Shown: one piece after another, positions 25,995 to 33,973 of the stretch | Numbering within the stretch: position 1 is the stretch's first letter | Layout: every line of letters begins with the position of its first letter | Assembly: GCA_030158535.1 (NCBI GenBank) | Contig: JAOASV010000130.1 | Coordinates: 1-60,693, forward strand | Reading direction: 5' to 3' | Origin: Sediminibacterium sp. | GTDB lineage: Bacteria > Bacteroidota > Bacteroidia > Chitinophagales > Chitinophagaceae | DNA length: 60,693 nt | Translations under genes and position numbers: made by a program | Notes under the pieces: model-generated | Databases searched by the model: none | The model's input: only the letters and a program-made list of their open reading frames with translations | What the model was told of the DNA's origin: nothing

Positions 25995-26747
25995 ATGATT
26001 GCTTCATTTTTCACTTCATTGTTATTAGGTGGCTTACTTAGTGGTACCACACCTACAACAAAACCAACGGATGCAAAACCTGCTGATTCAAAAAAAGAAG
26101 CAGTGGCGCAAAAATCAGAATGGATTTCTTTATTCAATGGTAATAATACCAAAGGATGGCATTCTTATGGTAAAGAAACAGTTGGCAAGGCATGGAAAGT
26201 AATGGACGGCGGCATTTTATACCTAGACGCTTCTAATAAATCAGATTGGCAAACCAATGGCGGTGGGGATTTAGTACACGAATTAGAACTTCAAGATTTT
26301 CATTTAAAACTCGAGTGGAAAATTTCTGCAAAAGGAAATAGTGGTATTATATTTTGGGTACAAGATGACAAATCAAAATATGATCATGTTTGGTTTACCG
26401 GACCAGAAATGCAAGTACTAGATAATGAAGGACATGGTGATGGAAAAATTTTCAACCACCGCGCGGGTAACTTGTATGATTTAATTGCAGGACCAGAAGG
26501 CGTTGTAAAACCCGTTGGCGAATGGAACCAAGCAGAAATTGTAAGCTACAGAGGTAAATTAGATTTTTACTTGAATGGCGTAAACGTAGTTTCAACAACC
26601 TATGGCGATGACGCTTGGAGAAAAATGATTGCAAATAGTAAGTTTAAATCGATGCCAGATTTTGGTAAAGTATTTACAGGTCATATTGCACTTCAAGACC
26701 ATGGCGATAATGTGTGGTATAAAAATATCATGGTTAAAAAGTTATAA
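25995..26747 (+). CDS. DUF1080 protein (3-keto-disaccharide hydrolase family)
   Basis: This 250-residue beta-jelly-roll protein has an N-terminal hydrophobic signal of about 20 residues and a Thr/Lys/Pro/Asp linker to about residue 40. The domain shows the family's SLFNGNNTKGWHSYGK opening, GNSGIIFWVQDD near residue 115, PEMQVLDNEGHGDGK near residue 137, and the closing HIALQDHGDNVWYKNI. PF06439 members are annotated as 3-keto-disaccharide hydrolases, cleaving glycosides already oxidised at C3. It lies four bases after the cytochrome gene and is followed by a strong terminator, marking the end of the rightward unit. Confidence 0.85.
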   Translation: MIASFFTSLLLGGLLSGTTPTTKPTDAKPADSKKEAVAQKSEWISLFNGNNTKGWHSYGKETVGKAWKVMDGGILYLDASNKSDWQTNGGGDLVHELELQDFHLKLEWKISAKGNSGIIFWVQDDKSKYDHVWFTGPEMQVLDNEGHGDGKIFNHRAGNLYDLIAGPEGVVKPVGEWNQAEIVSYRGKLDFYLNGVNVVSTTYGDDAWRKMIANSKFKSMPDFGKVFTGHIALQDHGDNVWYKNIMVKKL

Positions 26748-26771
26748 CCACTCAATCCTATTTTATATAAA

Positions 26772-26801
26772 AGAGTTGCCCACAAAGGCAGCTCTTTTTT
26801 T
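26772..26801 (+). terminator. Rho-independent terminator after the DUF1080 gene
   Basis: AGAGTTGCC at 26772-26780 pairs with GGCAGCTCT at 26787-26795 (one G-T pair) around a six-base loop, followed by six or more T. It ends the Gfo/Idh-TIM-cytochrome-DUF1080 unit. Confidence 0.88.
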
Positions 26802-26825
26802 GTACTAAAACCTTACTTTAGCGTC

Positions 26826-27263
26826 ATGAATCATTTGCCCGACGAATACTATATGGAGGAAGCTTTAAAGGAAGCAAACCTCGCATTTGAGGCAGATGAA
26901 GTGCCCGTAGGTGCCGTGGTGGTGGTAAATGGCAAAATCATCGCAAGAGGCCATAACCAGGTAGAACTTTTAAACGATTCTACGGCACATGCCGAAATAT
27001 TAGCCCTCACCTCTGCATATAGTTCTATGGGGGCAAAATACCTCCCAGAAGCCACTTTATACGTAACCCTAGAACCCTGCATGATGTGCGCAGGTGCGCT
27101 CTACTGGGGTAAAGTAAGTCGTATCGTTTACGGTGCCTCCGACGAAAAAAATGGGTATCAGAAAATAGCCCAACCTTTTGGACCTAAAATAGAAATTGTT
27201 GGGGGCGTTTTAGCCGCAGAATGCAGTTGGCTCATCAAAACCTTTTTTAAAAACAAACGTTAA
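26826..27263 (+). CDS. tadA: Nucleoside deaminase, TadA-like
   Basis: This zinc deaminase of 145 residues most likely converts adenosine-34 to inosine in tRNA-Arg. The first zinc/catalytic motif is STAHAEILAL at about residues 53-62 (His-Ala-Glu), and the second is LEPCMMCAGALYWGK near residue 83 (Pro-Cys-x-x-Cys). The N-terminal MEEALKEANLAFEADEVPVG and the closing W.IKTFFK..R are TadA-like. A guanine deaminase identity is less likely, given the VPVGAVVVVNGKIIARGHN core. It stands alone between two transcription signals. Confidence 0.88.
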   Translation: MNHLPDEYYMEEALKEANLAFEADEVPVGAVVVVNGKIIARGHNQVELLNDSTAHAEILALTSAYSSMGAKYLPEATLYVTLEPCMMCAGALYWGKVSRIVYGASDEKNGYQKIAQPFGPKIEIVGGVLAAECSWLIKTFFKNKR

Positions 27264-27267
27264 GCAT

Positions 27268-27298
27268 TTTGATAGGCTCCAATTAGAGTGTAGCTTTG
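27268..27298 (+). promoter_or_regulatory. Promoter of the superoxide dismutase gene (TTTG-N19-TAGCTTTG)
   Basis: TTTG at 27268-27271 and TAGCTTTG at 27291-27298 are 19 bases apart, the same spacing as in the tetR promoter. Transcription would start near 27305, 27 bases before the ATG at 27332. The -33 box begins just after the tadA stop codon. Confidence 0.7.
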
Positions 27299-27331
27299 CG
27301 TTTTAATTTATTACTTTTTAAAAATACAATT

Positions 27332-27937
27332 ATGTCATTTACACTTGCACCTTTACCCTATGCACATGATGCATTAGAACCACATATCGATACCACTACC
27401 ATGCAAATTCACCATGGTAAACACCACCAAGCTTATGTAGATAATTTAAACAAAGCAGTGGCAGGTACCGAGCATGAATCAAAAACCATAGAAGAACTAG
27501 TGGCTGCTGCAGGAAGCATTAGCCCTGCTGTTCGTAACAACGGTGGCGGACATTGGAACCATACATTTTTCTGGGAAAGTTTAGCCCCCAATGCTGGCGG
27601 TGCGCCAACGGGTGCATTAGCAGAAGCGATTGATGCTGCTTTTGGTTCATTCGATGCATTCAAAGAAAAATTTGCTGCGGCTGGCCTTACTCGTTTTGGA
27701 AGTGGTTGGGCTTGGTTAGTAGTTGTTGATGGCAAACTAGTGGTTTCTTCTACCCCAAATCAAGACAATCCATTAATGGACGTTGCAGAAGTAAAAGGTA
27801 CCCCAATTTTAGGCGCTGATGTTTGGGAACACGCTTATTATTTAAAATATCAAAACCGCAGAGCAGATTATTTAGCTGCGTTTTGGAATGTTGTAAACTG
27901 GAATACAGTAGCAGCGCGTTTTACTGCGGCTTCTTAG
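27332..27937 (+). CDS. Superoxide dismutase (Fe/Mn family)
   Basis: This enzyme dismutates superoxide in the cytoplasm. The start at ATG 27332 (MSFTLAPLPY) gives 201 residues, the normal length; a longer frame would put the promoter inside the gene. Metal ligands are His27 in TMQIHHGKHH, a His in GGGHWNHTFFW near residue 78, and the Asp and His of LGADVWEHAYYLKYQNR near residue 165. Gly in the GGGHWNH segment and Gln in TPNQDNPLM resemble manganese-type or cambialistic enzymes more than iron-type, but metal use needs biochemical proof. It is convergent with yidD. Confidence 0.95.
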   Translation: MSFTLAPLPYAHDALEPHIDTTTMQIHHGKHHQAYVDNLNKAVAGTEHESKTIEELVAAAGSISPAVRNNGGGHWNHTFFWESLAPNAGGAPTGALAEAIDAAFGSFDAFKEKFAAAGLTRFGSGWAWLVVVDGKLVVSSTPNQDNPLMDVAEVKGTPILGADVWEHAYYLKYQNRRADYLAAFWNVVNWNTVAARFTAAS

Positions 27938-27946
27938 TATAATAAA

Positions 27947-28177
27947 TTACGGAACAGGGTCATAACCATGACCTCCACCCGGTCTACATTTACTGATACG
28001 GATTATTGAGAGGTACATACCTTTAAATAATCCGTATTTTTTTAGGGCATCTACAGCGTAATGAGAACAGGTGGGTGTAAACCTACACTTAGGTCCAAGC
28101 GCTGGCGAAATCACGTACTGATAAAATTTAATGACCCCAATAAATGGAATACTCAGTATTTGCCAAATTATTTTCAT
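27947..28177 (-). CDS. yidD: Membrane protein insertion efficiency factor YidD
   Basis: The 76-residue protein has an amphipathic hydrophobic N-terminus and the family core CRFTPTCSHYAVDALKKYG with conserved cysteines. The C-terminal ISKCRPGGGHGYDPVP is diagnostic. YidD assists insertion of membrane proteins with YidC. Its start overlaps the rnpA stop by four bases (ATGA), so it is coupled to rnpA. yidC, often next in other genomes, is absent; the convergent SOD gene follows instead. Confidence 0.93.
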   Translation of the reverse strand: MKIIWQILSIPFIGVIKFYQYVISPALGPKCRFTPTCSHYAVDALKKYGLFKGMYLSIIRISKCRPGGGHGYDPVP

Positions 28178-28560
28178 CCCAGTTGTTTGATTAATTTTTC
28201 TATAACTGCTGGCATCAAATCTTGCAGTGCCGCAGTGGTTGGCATTTGTTTATCAATCCATAAAATAAATACTGCAACGCTTTTTTGTTGCGCCACTAAA
28301 TGTTCGTGTAAAGGAAGTTTATGCAAGCGGTAGGCTTCACGCATGCGTCTTTTAATGGTATTACGGTCTACTGCTTTTTTAAAATTTCTTGCAGAAACGC
28401 CCACACCTACTTGCACAGGATGCATTGGTGTATTCTCGACGGGTAAGTAAAATACTTTAACCGGAAACGCAGATATACTTTTTCCTTTCGCAAACAGAAG
28501 TTCAATTTGTTTGCGGCTTTTTAATTTTTCAAATTTGTTATAGGAAAAAGTACCAGTCAT
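28174..28560 (-). CDS. rnpA: Ribonuclease P protein component
   Basis: RnpA helps the RNase P RNA mature tRNA 5' ends. The 128-residue basic protein contains GVGVSARNFKKAVDRNTIKR at about residues 51-70 and then RMREAYR, which hold the RNR signature. KLKSRKQIELLFAKGKSI at the start and AVFILWIDKQMP near residue 95 are also typical. It is in the conserved rpmH-rnpA-yidD order. A terminator hairpin lies between rpmH and rnpA, so rnpA is probably transcribed by read-through at a lower level. Confidence 0.94.
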   Translation of the reverse strand: MTGTFSYNKFEKLKSRKQIELLFAKGKSISAFPVKVFYLPVENTPMHPVQVGVGVSARNFKKAVDRNTIKRRMREAYRLHKLPLHEHLVAQQKSVAVFILWIDKQMPTTAALQDLMPAVIEKLIKQLG

Positions 28561-28585
28561 ATTTTAAAAATGGGACTACACTAAA

Positions 28586-28617
28586 TTAAAAAAGTCCTGC
28601 TTATAAAAGCAGGACTT
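28586..28617 (-). terminator. Terminator/attenuator between rpmH and rnpA
   Basis: AAGTCCTGCTT at 28592-28602 pairs perfectly over 11 bp with AAGCAGGACTT at 28607-28617 around a four-base loop. On the minus strand the stem is followed by six T. It sits 58 bases after the rpmH stop and 32 before the rnpA start, so it should reduce rnpA expression relative to L34. Confidence 0.82.
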
Positions 28618-28674
28618 ATATTGTAAAATCTTGAGGATCACTAACACTACTATGTTAGCGGATTCCTGTTCGGT

Positions 28675-28830
28675 TTATTTTAAACCTTTCTCGCTAGAAA
28701 CAGTTAGTTTCTTGCGGCCTTTTTTACGACGGCTTGCCAATACTTTACGTCCATTAGCAGATTCCATTCTTTTACGAAATCCGTGAACTGTTTTACGGCG
28801 GCGCTTATGCGGTTGAAATGTACGTTTCAT
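28675..28830 (-). CDS. rpmH: 50S ribosomal protein L34
   Basis: This 51-residue, extremely basic protein starts at ATG 28830 and ends at TAA 28675-28677. It begins MKRTFQPHKRRRKTVHGF and continues RKRMESANGRKVLASRR, the full L34 signature, with a short Lys-rich C-terminal tail ending KLTVSSEKGLK. It is a component of the large ribosomal subunit. rnpA and yidD follow in the usual order. A good -7 box lies about 84 bases upstream of its start, and a terminator lies 58 bases downstream. Confidence 0.97.
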   Translation of the reverse strand: MKRTFQPHKRRRKTVHGFRKRMESANGRKVLASRRKKGRKKLTVSSEKGLK

Positions 28831-28913
28831 AACTTGCGTTTTTTAACTAACCCTTTAATCTTGTTTCGTTTCATATACGGCAGTCACCATGCTGCTGTCT
28901 TGTGAAAGGACGG

Positions 28914-28944
28914 CAAAAGTAAGGAAAAGTAGGTGTAAGTTAAA
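28914..28944 (-). promoter_or_regulatory. Probable rpmH promoter
   Basis: On the minus strand TACTTTTG (28921-28914) matches TAnnTTTG. TTTA (28944-28941) lies exactly 19 bases upstream, one base off TTTG. The implied leader is about 77 bases. The rest of the 28831-29000 gap shows no gene. Confidence 0.55.
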
Positions 28945-29000
28945 AAAGGAAGAAAGATTTTTTTTAACTCCCTGATAATCAGCCTCAAAAAAGTCAATTA

Positions 29001-29825
29001 TTAAAGCGTAGCGGGCAAAGAATGCACCGAATAGCCCAAAAAGTCGGCTGCGTGGGCATCAAAATCGGCGGTAGCGTCGGTGGTGTAAAAAACAACATCA
29101 CTTTGTTTTGTAATGCTAGCATCCATGTTTGGATGCCTTTGTAAATAATTAACCAGGCTTTTAGCCACAATAGCACCCTGCGTTAGCACGGTAACCCCTT
29201 TAGGCACCAGTGACTCAATGGTATCTAATAATAAAGGGTAATGCGTACAGCCAAGTAATAAAGTGTCGATTTTGCCCGATTTTGCAAAAAGGGCATTCAG
29301 GTCTTGCTCTACAAAAAAGCGGGCTCCCTGCGTGTCGTAAGCCCTGTTTTCGATGATGGGCACCCACATAGGGCAGGCCTGCTGGTAAACTTTTACTTCC
29401 GGAAAAAATTTAGCGATTTCTGTGGGGTAACTTTCGCTTTCGACAGTACCCTTGGTACCCACAATGCCCACCTGTTTTGAAATAGAAAATTGACCCAGCA
29501 CTTCGGTGGTTGGTCTAATTACGCCCAACACCCTTTTATGACTACCACGGCTGGCAAGGTCTTTTTGTTGAATGGTTCGAAGGGCTTTAGCAGAAGCGGT
29601 ATTGCATGCCAAAATAACCAGATCACAACCTTTGTCGAACAACCAATCTACCGCTTCTAAAGTGTACTGATAAACTGTTTCATAAGACCTAGGACCATAA
29701 GGCGCACGCGCATTATCACCGAGGTATATAAAATCATGCGTGGGAAGGGCGAGTTGCAATTCTTTAAGGATGGTTAAACCACCATACCCACTATCAAATA
29801 CACCAATTGGCTTTTTTGTTTGCAT
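29001..29825 (-). CDS. murI: Glutamate racemase
   Basis: MurI makes D-glutamate for peptidoglycan. The start is taken at ATG 29825 rather than the in-frame TTG six bases earlier, giving 274 residues. Active-site motifs are VFDSGYGGLTIL near residue 9, YLGDNARAPYGPRS near residue 35, VILACNTASAKALR near residue 70 (first catalytic Cys), and LLGCTHYPLLLD near residue 190 (second catalytic Cys). It ends the leftward envelope block, but a terminator hairpin lies just 11 bases before its start codon. Confidence 0.95.
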   Translation of the reverse strand: MQTKKPIGVFDSGYGGLTILKELQLALPTHDFIYLGDNARAPYGPRSYETVYQYTLEAVDWLFDKGCDLVILACNTASAKALRTIQQKDLASRGSHKRVLGVIRPTTEVLGQFSISKQVGIVGTKGTVESESYPTEIAKFFPEVKVYQQACPMWVPIIENRAYDTQGARFFVEQDLNALFAKSGKIDTLLLGCTHYPLLLDTIESLVPKGVTVLTQGAIVAKSLVNYLQRHPNMDASITKQSDVVFYTTDATADFDAHAADFLGYSVHSLPATL

Positions 29826-29835
29826 ACACAAAAAT

Positions 29836-29866
29836 AAGAACCCCGCCTTTATTAGACGGGGTTCTT
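29836..29866 (-). terminator. Terminator after the ompH genes, in the murI leader
   Basis: AAGAACCCCG at 29836-29845 pairs with CGGGGTTCTT at 29857-29866 (10 bp, 11-base loop). On the minus strand a T-rich stretch (TTATTTTTG) follows. It is 26 bases after the second ompH stop and 11 before the murI ATG, so it either ends the bamA-ompH transcript or attenuates murI. Confidence 0.75.
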
Positions 29867-29891
29867 TTATAAATAGTTTATAAAGGCTGAA

Positions 29892-30500
29892 TTATCCTTT
29901 TTTAGCAGGTGCTGCTGTTTTAGCAGGTGCACCAGGAACCACGCCACCAGCTTGCTTCCAAGCATCCATAATTTCTTGTGGTAATGCTAGGTTTAACTTC
30001 ATCGCTACACGGATCGTTAAATTATCTAAGATATTAGGTTGCATGTATGGAGACAATGTTTCTGTTTTTAACACCATCGTATACTTTTGTTCAGCAACGA
30101 TTTGTTGTAAAGCAGTTACCATCTTTTGTCTGTAAGGTAAAAGGGCTTGCTCCATTTTGCCATTTTGCATTTCTTGAGCGTACTGCTGCCAGTTTGCTAA
30201 TTTATAACCTAATCGGTTTAAATCAGATAAAGCTAGTTCTCTTGCTTTTGCAGGCATTGTAGCTGAATCTTTTTTGAAAAGACTATCTCTACGTTGGTAA
30301 TCTTGCACAGTGTAAGCATATTCAGGATTCAAAGAATCTTTAACGAAATTGTTGATTACAGTATCAATTTTTTGAATATCTGGAAACAGGCTTAATAAAC
30401 TTTGCTCATCAAAGTAACCAATTTTAACCTGCGCGTTTGTGCTATTTGAGAATAGTAAGCTGGCTGCTAAAACCACACAAACAAATAATAATTTCTTCAT
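29892..30500 (-). CDS. OmpH/Skp-family periplasmic chaperone (second copy)
   Basis: This 202-residue protein should escort outer-membrane proteins across the periplasm. It has a signal peptide ending NSTNAQ (about residue 24), then VKIGYFDEQSLLSLFPDIQK, and a long charged helical region (about 60-130) that would form the tentacles of the Skp trimer. The strand YTMVLKTETLSPYMQPN follows, and a Pro/Ala/Gly/Lys tail (PGAPAKTAAPAKKG) probably is disordered. It differs from its upstream paralogue in length and in this tail. Spacing to the first copy is 54 bases. Confidence 0.85.
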   Translation of the reverse strand: MKKLLFVCVVLAASLLFSNSTNAQVKIGYFDEQSLLSLFPDIQKIDTVINNFVKDSLNPEYAYTVQDYQRRDSLFKKDSATMPAKARELALSDLNRLGYKLANWQQYAQEMQNGKMEQALLPYRQKMVTALQQIVAEQKYTMVLKTETLSPYMQPNILDNLTIRVAMKLNLALPQEIMDAWKQAGGVVPGAPAKTAAPAKKG

Positions 30501-30554
30501 TGTAGAGAGTGTTTGAATTTTTGTTAGAACTGTTTATTTAAACTTTTTATTTTT

Positions 30555-31070
30555 TTATTTAATCCCTAACTCTTTAAGCACATCATCGCTTTTATCAAGT
30601 TTCGGGTCGGCAAATATAATGGTTATTCCTTCACTTTTATCCAGAACGAAGTCATAAGAACGGCTGGTTGCTATTTTTTGAATGGCATCGTATACTTTAT
30701 CCTGAACCGGCTTAATGAGGCGCTGACGCTCTTTAAAAAGATCGCCTTCGTAGCCAAAACGCTTTTTTTGAAGATCACGTACCTGCTTTTCTTTTTCAAA
30801 AAGCTCGTCTTCACGCTTCTTTTTAAGGGCTTCTGTTAGCATAAACTGCTCAGACTCATAGTTTTTATACATTTTGTCGAGCTGTACTTGTAAATCATCA
30901 ATTTCCTTCTGCCACTGCTCGCCAGTCAGTTTTAGCTTGGCATCGGCTTCTTTATACGCTGGAATGCGCTCTAGTATATACTTGGTATCAATAACGGCAT
31001 AACGTTGTTGCGCTTTCACGCTCATGGTAGTACCTAATACCATCAAAGCCACAAATAATAACTTTTTCAT
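30555..31070 (-). CDS. OmpH/Skp-family periplasmic chaperone (first copy)
   Basis: The 171-residue protein has a signal peptide ending SVKAQ (about residue 20). The Skp core opens QRYAVIDTKYILERIPAYKE, followed by a charged coiled-coil pair (about residues 42-125, for example EALKKKREDELFEKEKQVRD). It closes with SYDFVLDKSEGITIIFADPK. It lies 16 bases downstream of bamA, the partner it delivers substrates to. The tandem pair bamA-ompH-ompH is typical of Bacteroidota. Confidence 0.9.
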   Translation of the reverse strand: MKKLLFVALMVLGTTMSVKAQQRYAVIDTKYILERIPAYKEADAKLKLTGEQWQKEIDDLQVQLDKMYKNYESEQFMLTEALKKKREDELFEKEKQVRDLQKKRFGYEGDLFKERQRLIKPVQDKVYDAIQKIATSRSYDFVLDKSEGITIIFADPKLDKSDDVLKELGIK

Positions 31071-31086
31071 GCTTCTAATTTAAATA

Positions 31087-33822
31087 TTATTCTGGTTCAA
31101 AACCTAACATAAAGGTAAATCTTGCCGCATCCTTCATCGATCCATTTGGTGTAAACCTGTCAAGTCCCACACCATAATCAAATCCTAAAAGACCAAACAT
31201 AGGTAAGAAGAAACGCATACCTAAACCAACAGATCTACGAAGTCTAAATGGATTGTAATCTTTAATGTTATACCATCCGTTTGCTGCTTCATAAAAACCA
31301 AGCGCATAAATAGTACTACTTGGATTTAAACTAAGCGGATACCTAAGTTCTACACTGTATTTATTAAATATGGTAAAGTACTGGCTCGCTCTTTGCTGAT
31401 CTGGATTGATTTTTGGATTTGAATTTTCGTACACTGGATAACCTCTATGTGCAATGATGTCAAATCCTAAAAGTGCAAACTGATTGCTTAAACCAGCGTC
31501 ACCTACCTGGAATCTTTCGAAAGGTGACATGCCTAAATCTTTATTGAATCTACCCAAGAAACCAAATTTGGCAGCAGCTCTAATAACAAACTGTTTGTTA
31601 CGGTCTTCGCCGTGTGGCCTACCTAGCGGTACAAACCACTCGCCATTCATACGCCACTTGTGGTATTCAATCCACTTGTAAGGGTTGGCGCTAGTTTGGA
31701 TATTTTTATTGAATAAAGAATACGGTGGTGTGGCTTGCACACTAAATAAAAATGTAGAACCACTTTTTGGATACAACGGCTGATCGATAGATGAACGTTG
31801 TAATGCAATTTTTAGGTTTACGTTGTTTACAACACCATTGTCAAATCCAGGTAAATTTCTTGGATCAATGGCATAATCACTAAGCTTGTAGCGCGTATAG
31901 TTTAACCCAACAGAAAGTGAGAAAAAGTCGTCGGGCCATTTTAATTGTTTTGCCAAACTAACGGTTGCACCCGTTGTAGAAATGTATTTTGAGTCTGCGG
32001 CATTTGGATCAAACATACCCGTGATAGGATCAAATGTTTGTCCAAATTTGGTATTGAATACGCTCACCGTTAACGCATTTCTTTTTTTACCACCAAACCA
32101 AGGTTCGGTGAAAGAGAAGTTATAAGAACGGAACGCCTTACCATTACTTTGAACACGCAAACTTAATTTTTGACCTTCTCCCATTGGAAGTGGATCCCAT
32201 GCTTGCTTCTTCCAAATATTTCTTACCGAAAAGTTATTGAAAGAAATACCAAGGGTACCGGTAAGTCCAATAAATCCACCCCAACCGGCGCTCAATTCTA
32301 ACTGATCGCTCGATTTTTCTTCGACGGTGTAGTTGATATCTACGGTTCCATCATCTGGATTAGGTCTTGGATCGATGCCAATTTTTTCTTGGTTGAAATA
32401 ATTGAGCTGCGCAATTTCACGTTGTGAACGCATCAAATCGGTTCTACTAAACTTTTCACCCGGAATGGTTCTTAGCTCTCTTCTAATTACGTGTTCTTTG
32501 GTACGATCGTTACCAAAGATTCTAATATTTTTAATGGTCGCTTGCGGACCTTCAATAATTCTGATTTCGTAATCGATGGTGTCATTGTATACCGCTGTTT
32601 CAACTGGATCGGTATTAAAAAACAAATAACCATCATCTTGATAAATACCACTGATATCGCCACCTTCTGCAGCTGCAGATTTACCTAATTTTTTATTCAG
32701 GGTTTCTAAGTTGTAAATGTCACCTTTACGAATACCTAAGATCGCAGTTAAAATAGAATCTGAATATTTTGTATTTCCTCTCCAAGTGATGTTACCAAAA
32801 TAATAACGGCGACCTTCACTTACTTTGATGTCGATATTGATATGTCCATTTCCATTGTAATAAACGGTGTCGTTAACAATGGTTGCATCACGGTAACCAA
32901 GTGAGTTGTAATAATCTAAAATATTGTCTTTGTCTTCTTCGTATTTTTTGGTGTCAAACTTGGCACCTGAAAATTTAATACGCGCGTAAGGATCAAGTAC
33001 TTTTTTGGTTTTTGTGAATGTCAAAAACCCTTTTTCTTTCATGTATTGTTCAAAACTATAACGCTGTATTTTCACAATTTTAGGCTCATCAAATACAGGG
33101 AATAAAGTAAGTCTAGATTTTTCGTGTATTTCTTTTAATTTCTTTTTTAAGAGTCCTGACTCTACAGTATTGCCACCAAAATTAATATTGTTGATACGTA
33201 CTTTAGGTCCTTTATCAATTACAAAATCAAGTACCAATGTGTTTTCGTAGGTGGAATCTCCCTTTTCTACAATTTTTACTTGTGCACTTTGAAATCCTTT
33301 TTCGGCATAGAATTTTTTAATGGCTTCTACGGCGGAAATTTTCATGTTTTCGGTGATCACACGATTTCTTACAAGACCTGTTTTACCGGTTAAATCTTCT
33401 GCGTCACTTTTACTAACCCCTTTGAATAAAAAGTTAGACAAACGCGCACGTTCTGTTACCGCAATTTCAATTTCAATATTTTTGTCTTCTAGTTTTGTAA
33501 TAAAAATTTCTACGTCAGAGAAATAGTTTTGGCCCCACAATTTTGTGATGGCTTTAGAAAACAAATCGCCGCCTGGAATTACAATTTCATCTCCAACATT
33601 CACATTGGCAATAGAGATCAAAAGGTTTTCATCAAAAAAGCTATTACCGGTAACTTTAATAGCACTGATTTTATATTTTTTGGGCGTTTTTTGATTGAAA
33701 ATATTGATAAGATCCGCATCAACATTGGTAATAACCGTATCCTTTTTTTCTTGCGCACTGGAGACAGTACTTGCAAGCGATAAAACGATTGCCAACATCA
33801 ATAATTTGTACACTTTCTGCAT
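31087..33822 (-). CDS. bamA: Outer membrane protein assembly factor BamA
   Basis: This is the central Omp85 insertase of outer-membrane beta-barrel assembly. The 911 residues comprise a signal peptide ending TVSSAQ, then repeated POTRA domains to about residue 490. Examples are ISAIKVTGNSFFDENLL, VRINNINFGGNTVESGLLKK and ATIKNIRIFGNDRTKEHVIR. A C-terminal 16-strand barrel follows, with the LGFDIIAHRGYPVYE segment near residue 770 that matches the conserved lid-loop region. It is longer than E. coli BamA, as expected for the phylum. uppS lies upstream (150-base AT-rich gap with no gene) and two ompH genes lie downstream. Confidence 0.94.
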   Translation of the reverse strand: MQKVYKLLMLAIVLSLASTVSSAQEKKDTVITNVDADLINIFNQKTPKKYKISAIKVTGNSFFDENLLISIANVNVGDEIVIPGGDLFSKAITKLWGQNYFSDVEIFITKLEDKNIEIEIAVTERARLSNFLFKGVSKSDAEDLTGKTGLVRNRVITENMKISAVEAIKKFYAEKGFQSAQVKIVEKGDSTYENTLVLDFVIDKGPKVRINNINFGGNTVESGLLKKKLKEIHEKSRLTLFPVFDEPKIVKIQRYSFEQYMKEKGFLTFTKTKKVLDPYARIKFSGAKFDTKKYEEDKDNILDYYNSLGYRDATIVNDTVYYNGNGHINIDIKVSEGRRYYFGNITWRGNTKYSDSILTAILGIRKGDIYNLETLNKKLGKSAAAEGGDISGIYQDDGYLFFNTDPVETAVYNDTIDYEIRIIEGPQATIKNIRIFGNDRTKEHVIRRELRTIPGEKFSRTDLMRSQREIAQLNYFNQEKIGIDPRPNPDDGTVDINYTVEEKSSDQLELSAGWGGFIGLTGTLGISFNNFSVRNIWKKQAWDPLPMGEGQKLSLRVQSNGKAFRSYNFSFTEPWFGGKKRNALTVSVFNTKFGQTFDPITGMFDPNAADSKYISTTGATVSLAKQLKWPDDFFSLSVGLNYTRYKLSDYAIDPRNLPGFDNGVVNNVNLKIALQRSSIDQPLYPKSGSTFLFSVQATPPYSLFNKNIQTSANPYKWIEYHKWRMNGEWFVPLGRPHGEDRNKQFVIRAAAKFGFLGRFNKDLGMSPFERFQVGDAGLSNQFALLGFDIIAHRGYPVYENSNPKINPDQQRASQYFTIFNKYSVELRYPLSLNPSSTIYALGFYEAANGWYNIKDYNPFRLRRSVGLGMRFFLPMFGLLGFDYGVGLDRFTPNGSMKDAARFTFMLGFEPE

Positions 33823-33973
33823 CTTTTTCTATTTGTTATATCGCTGGCTGATCTTTCACCACAGCAGATTTCGTCAATTTTGGTTCTTATAAGCGGAGCA
33901 ATTTAACGGGAATAATGAAAAGTCTTTGTTAAATCGCTATACTTATTAAATAATTATATTATATATATGGTGT

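Noticed and set aside
28831..29000. Small RNA or extra gene in the 170-base gap upstream of rpmH
   Set aside because: I see a -7 box and AT-rich sequence but no open frame with coding features and no stable hairpin. The 11-base palindrome at 28972-28982 has no T tract.
33823..33973. Gene or RNA in the AT-rich gap between uppS and bamA
   Set aside because: No open frame, hairpin or clear promoter element stands out; it is probably a leader or spacer.
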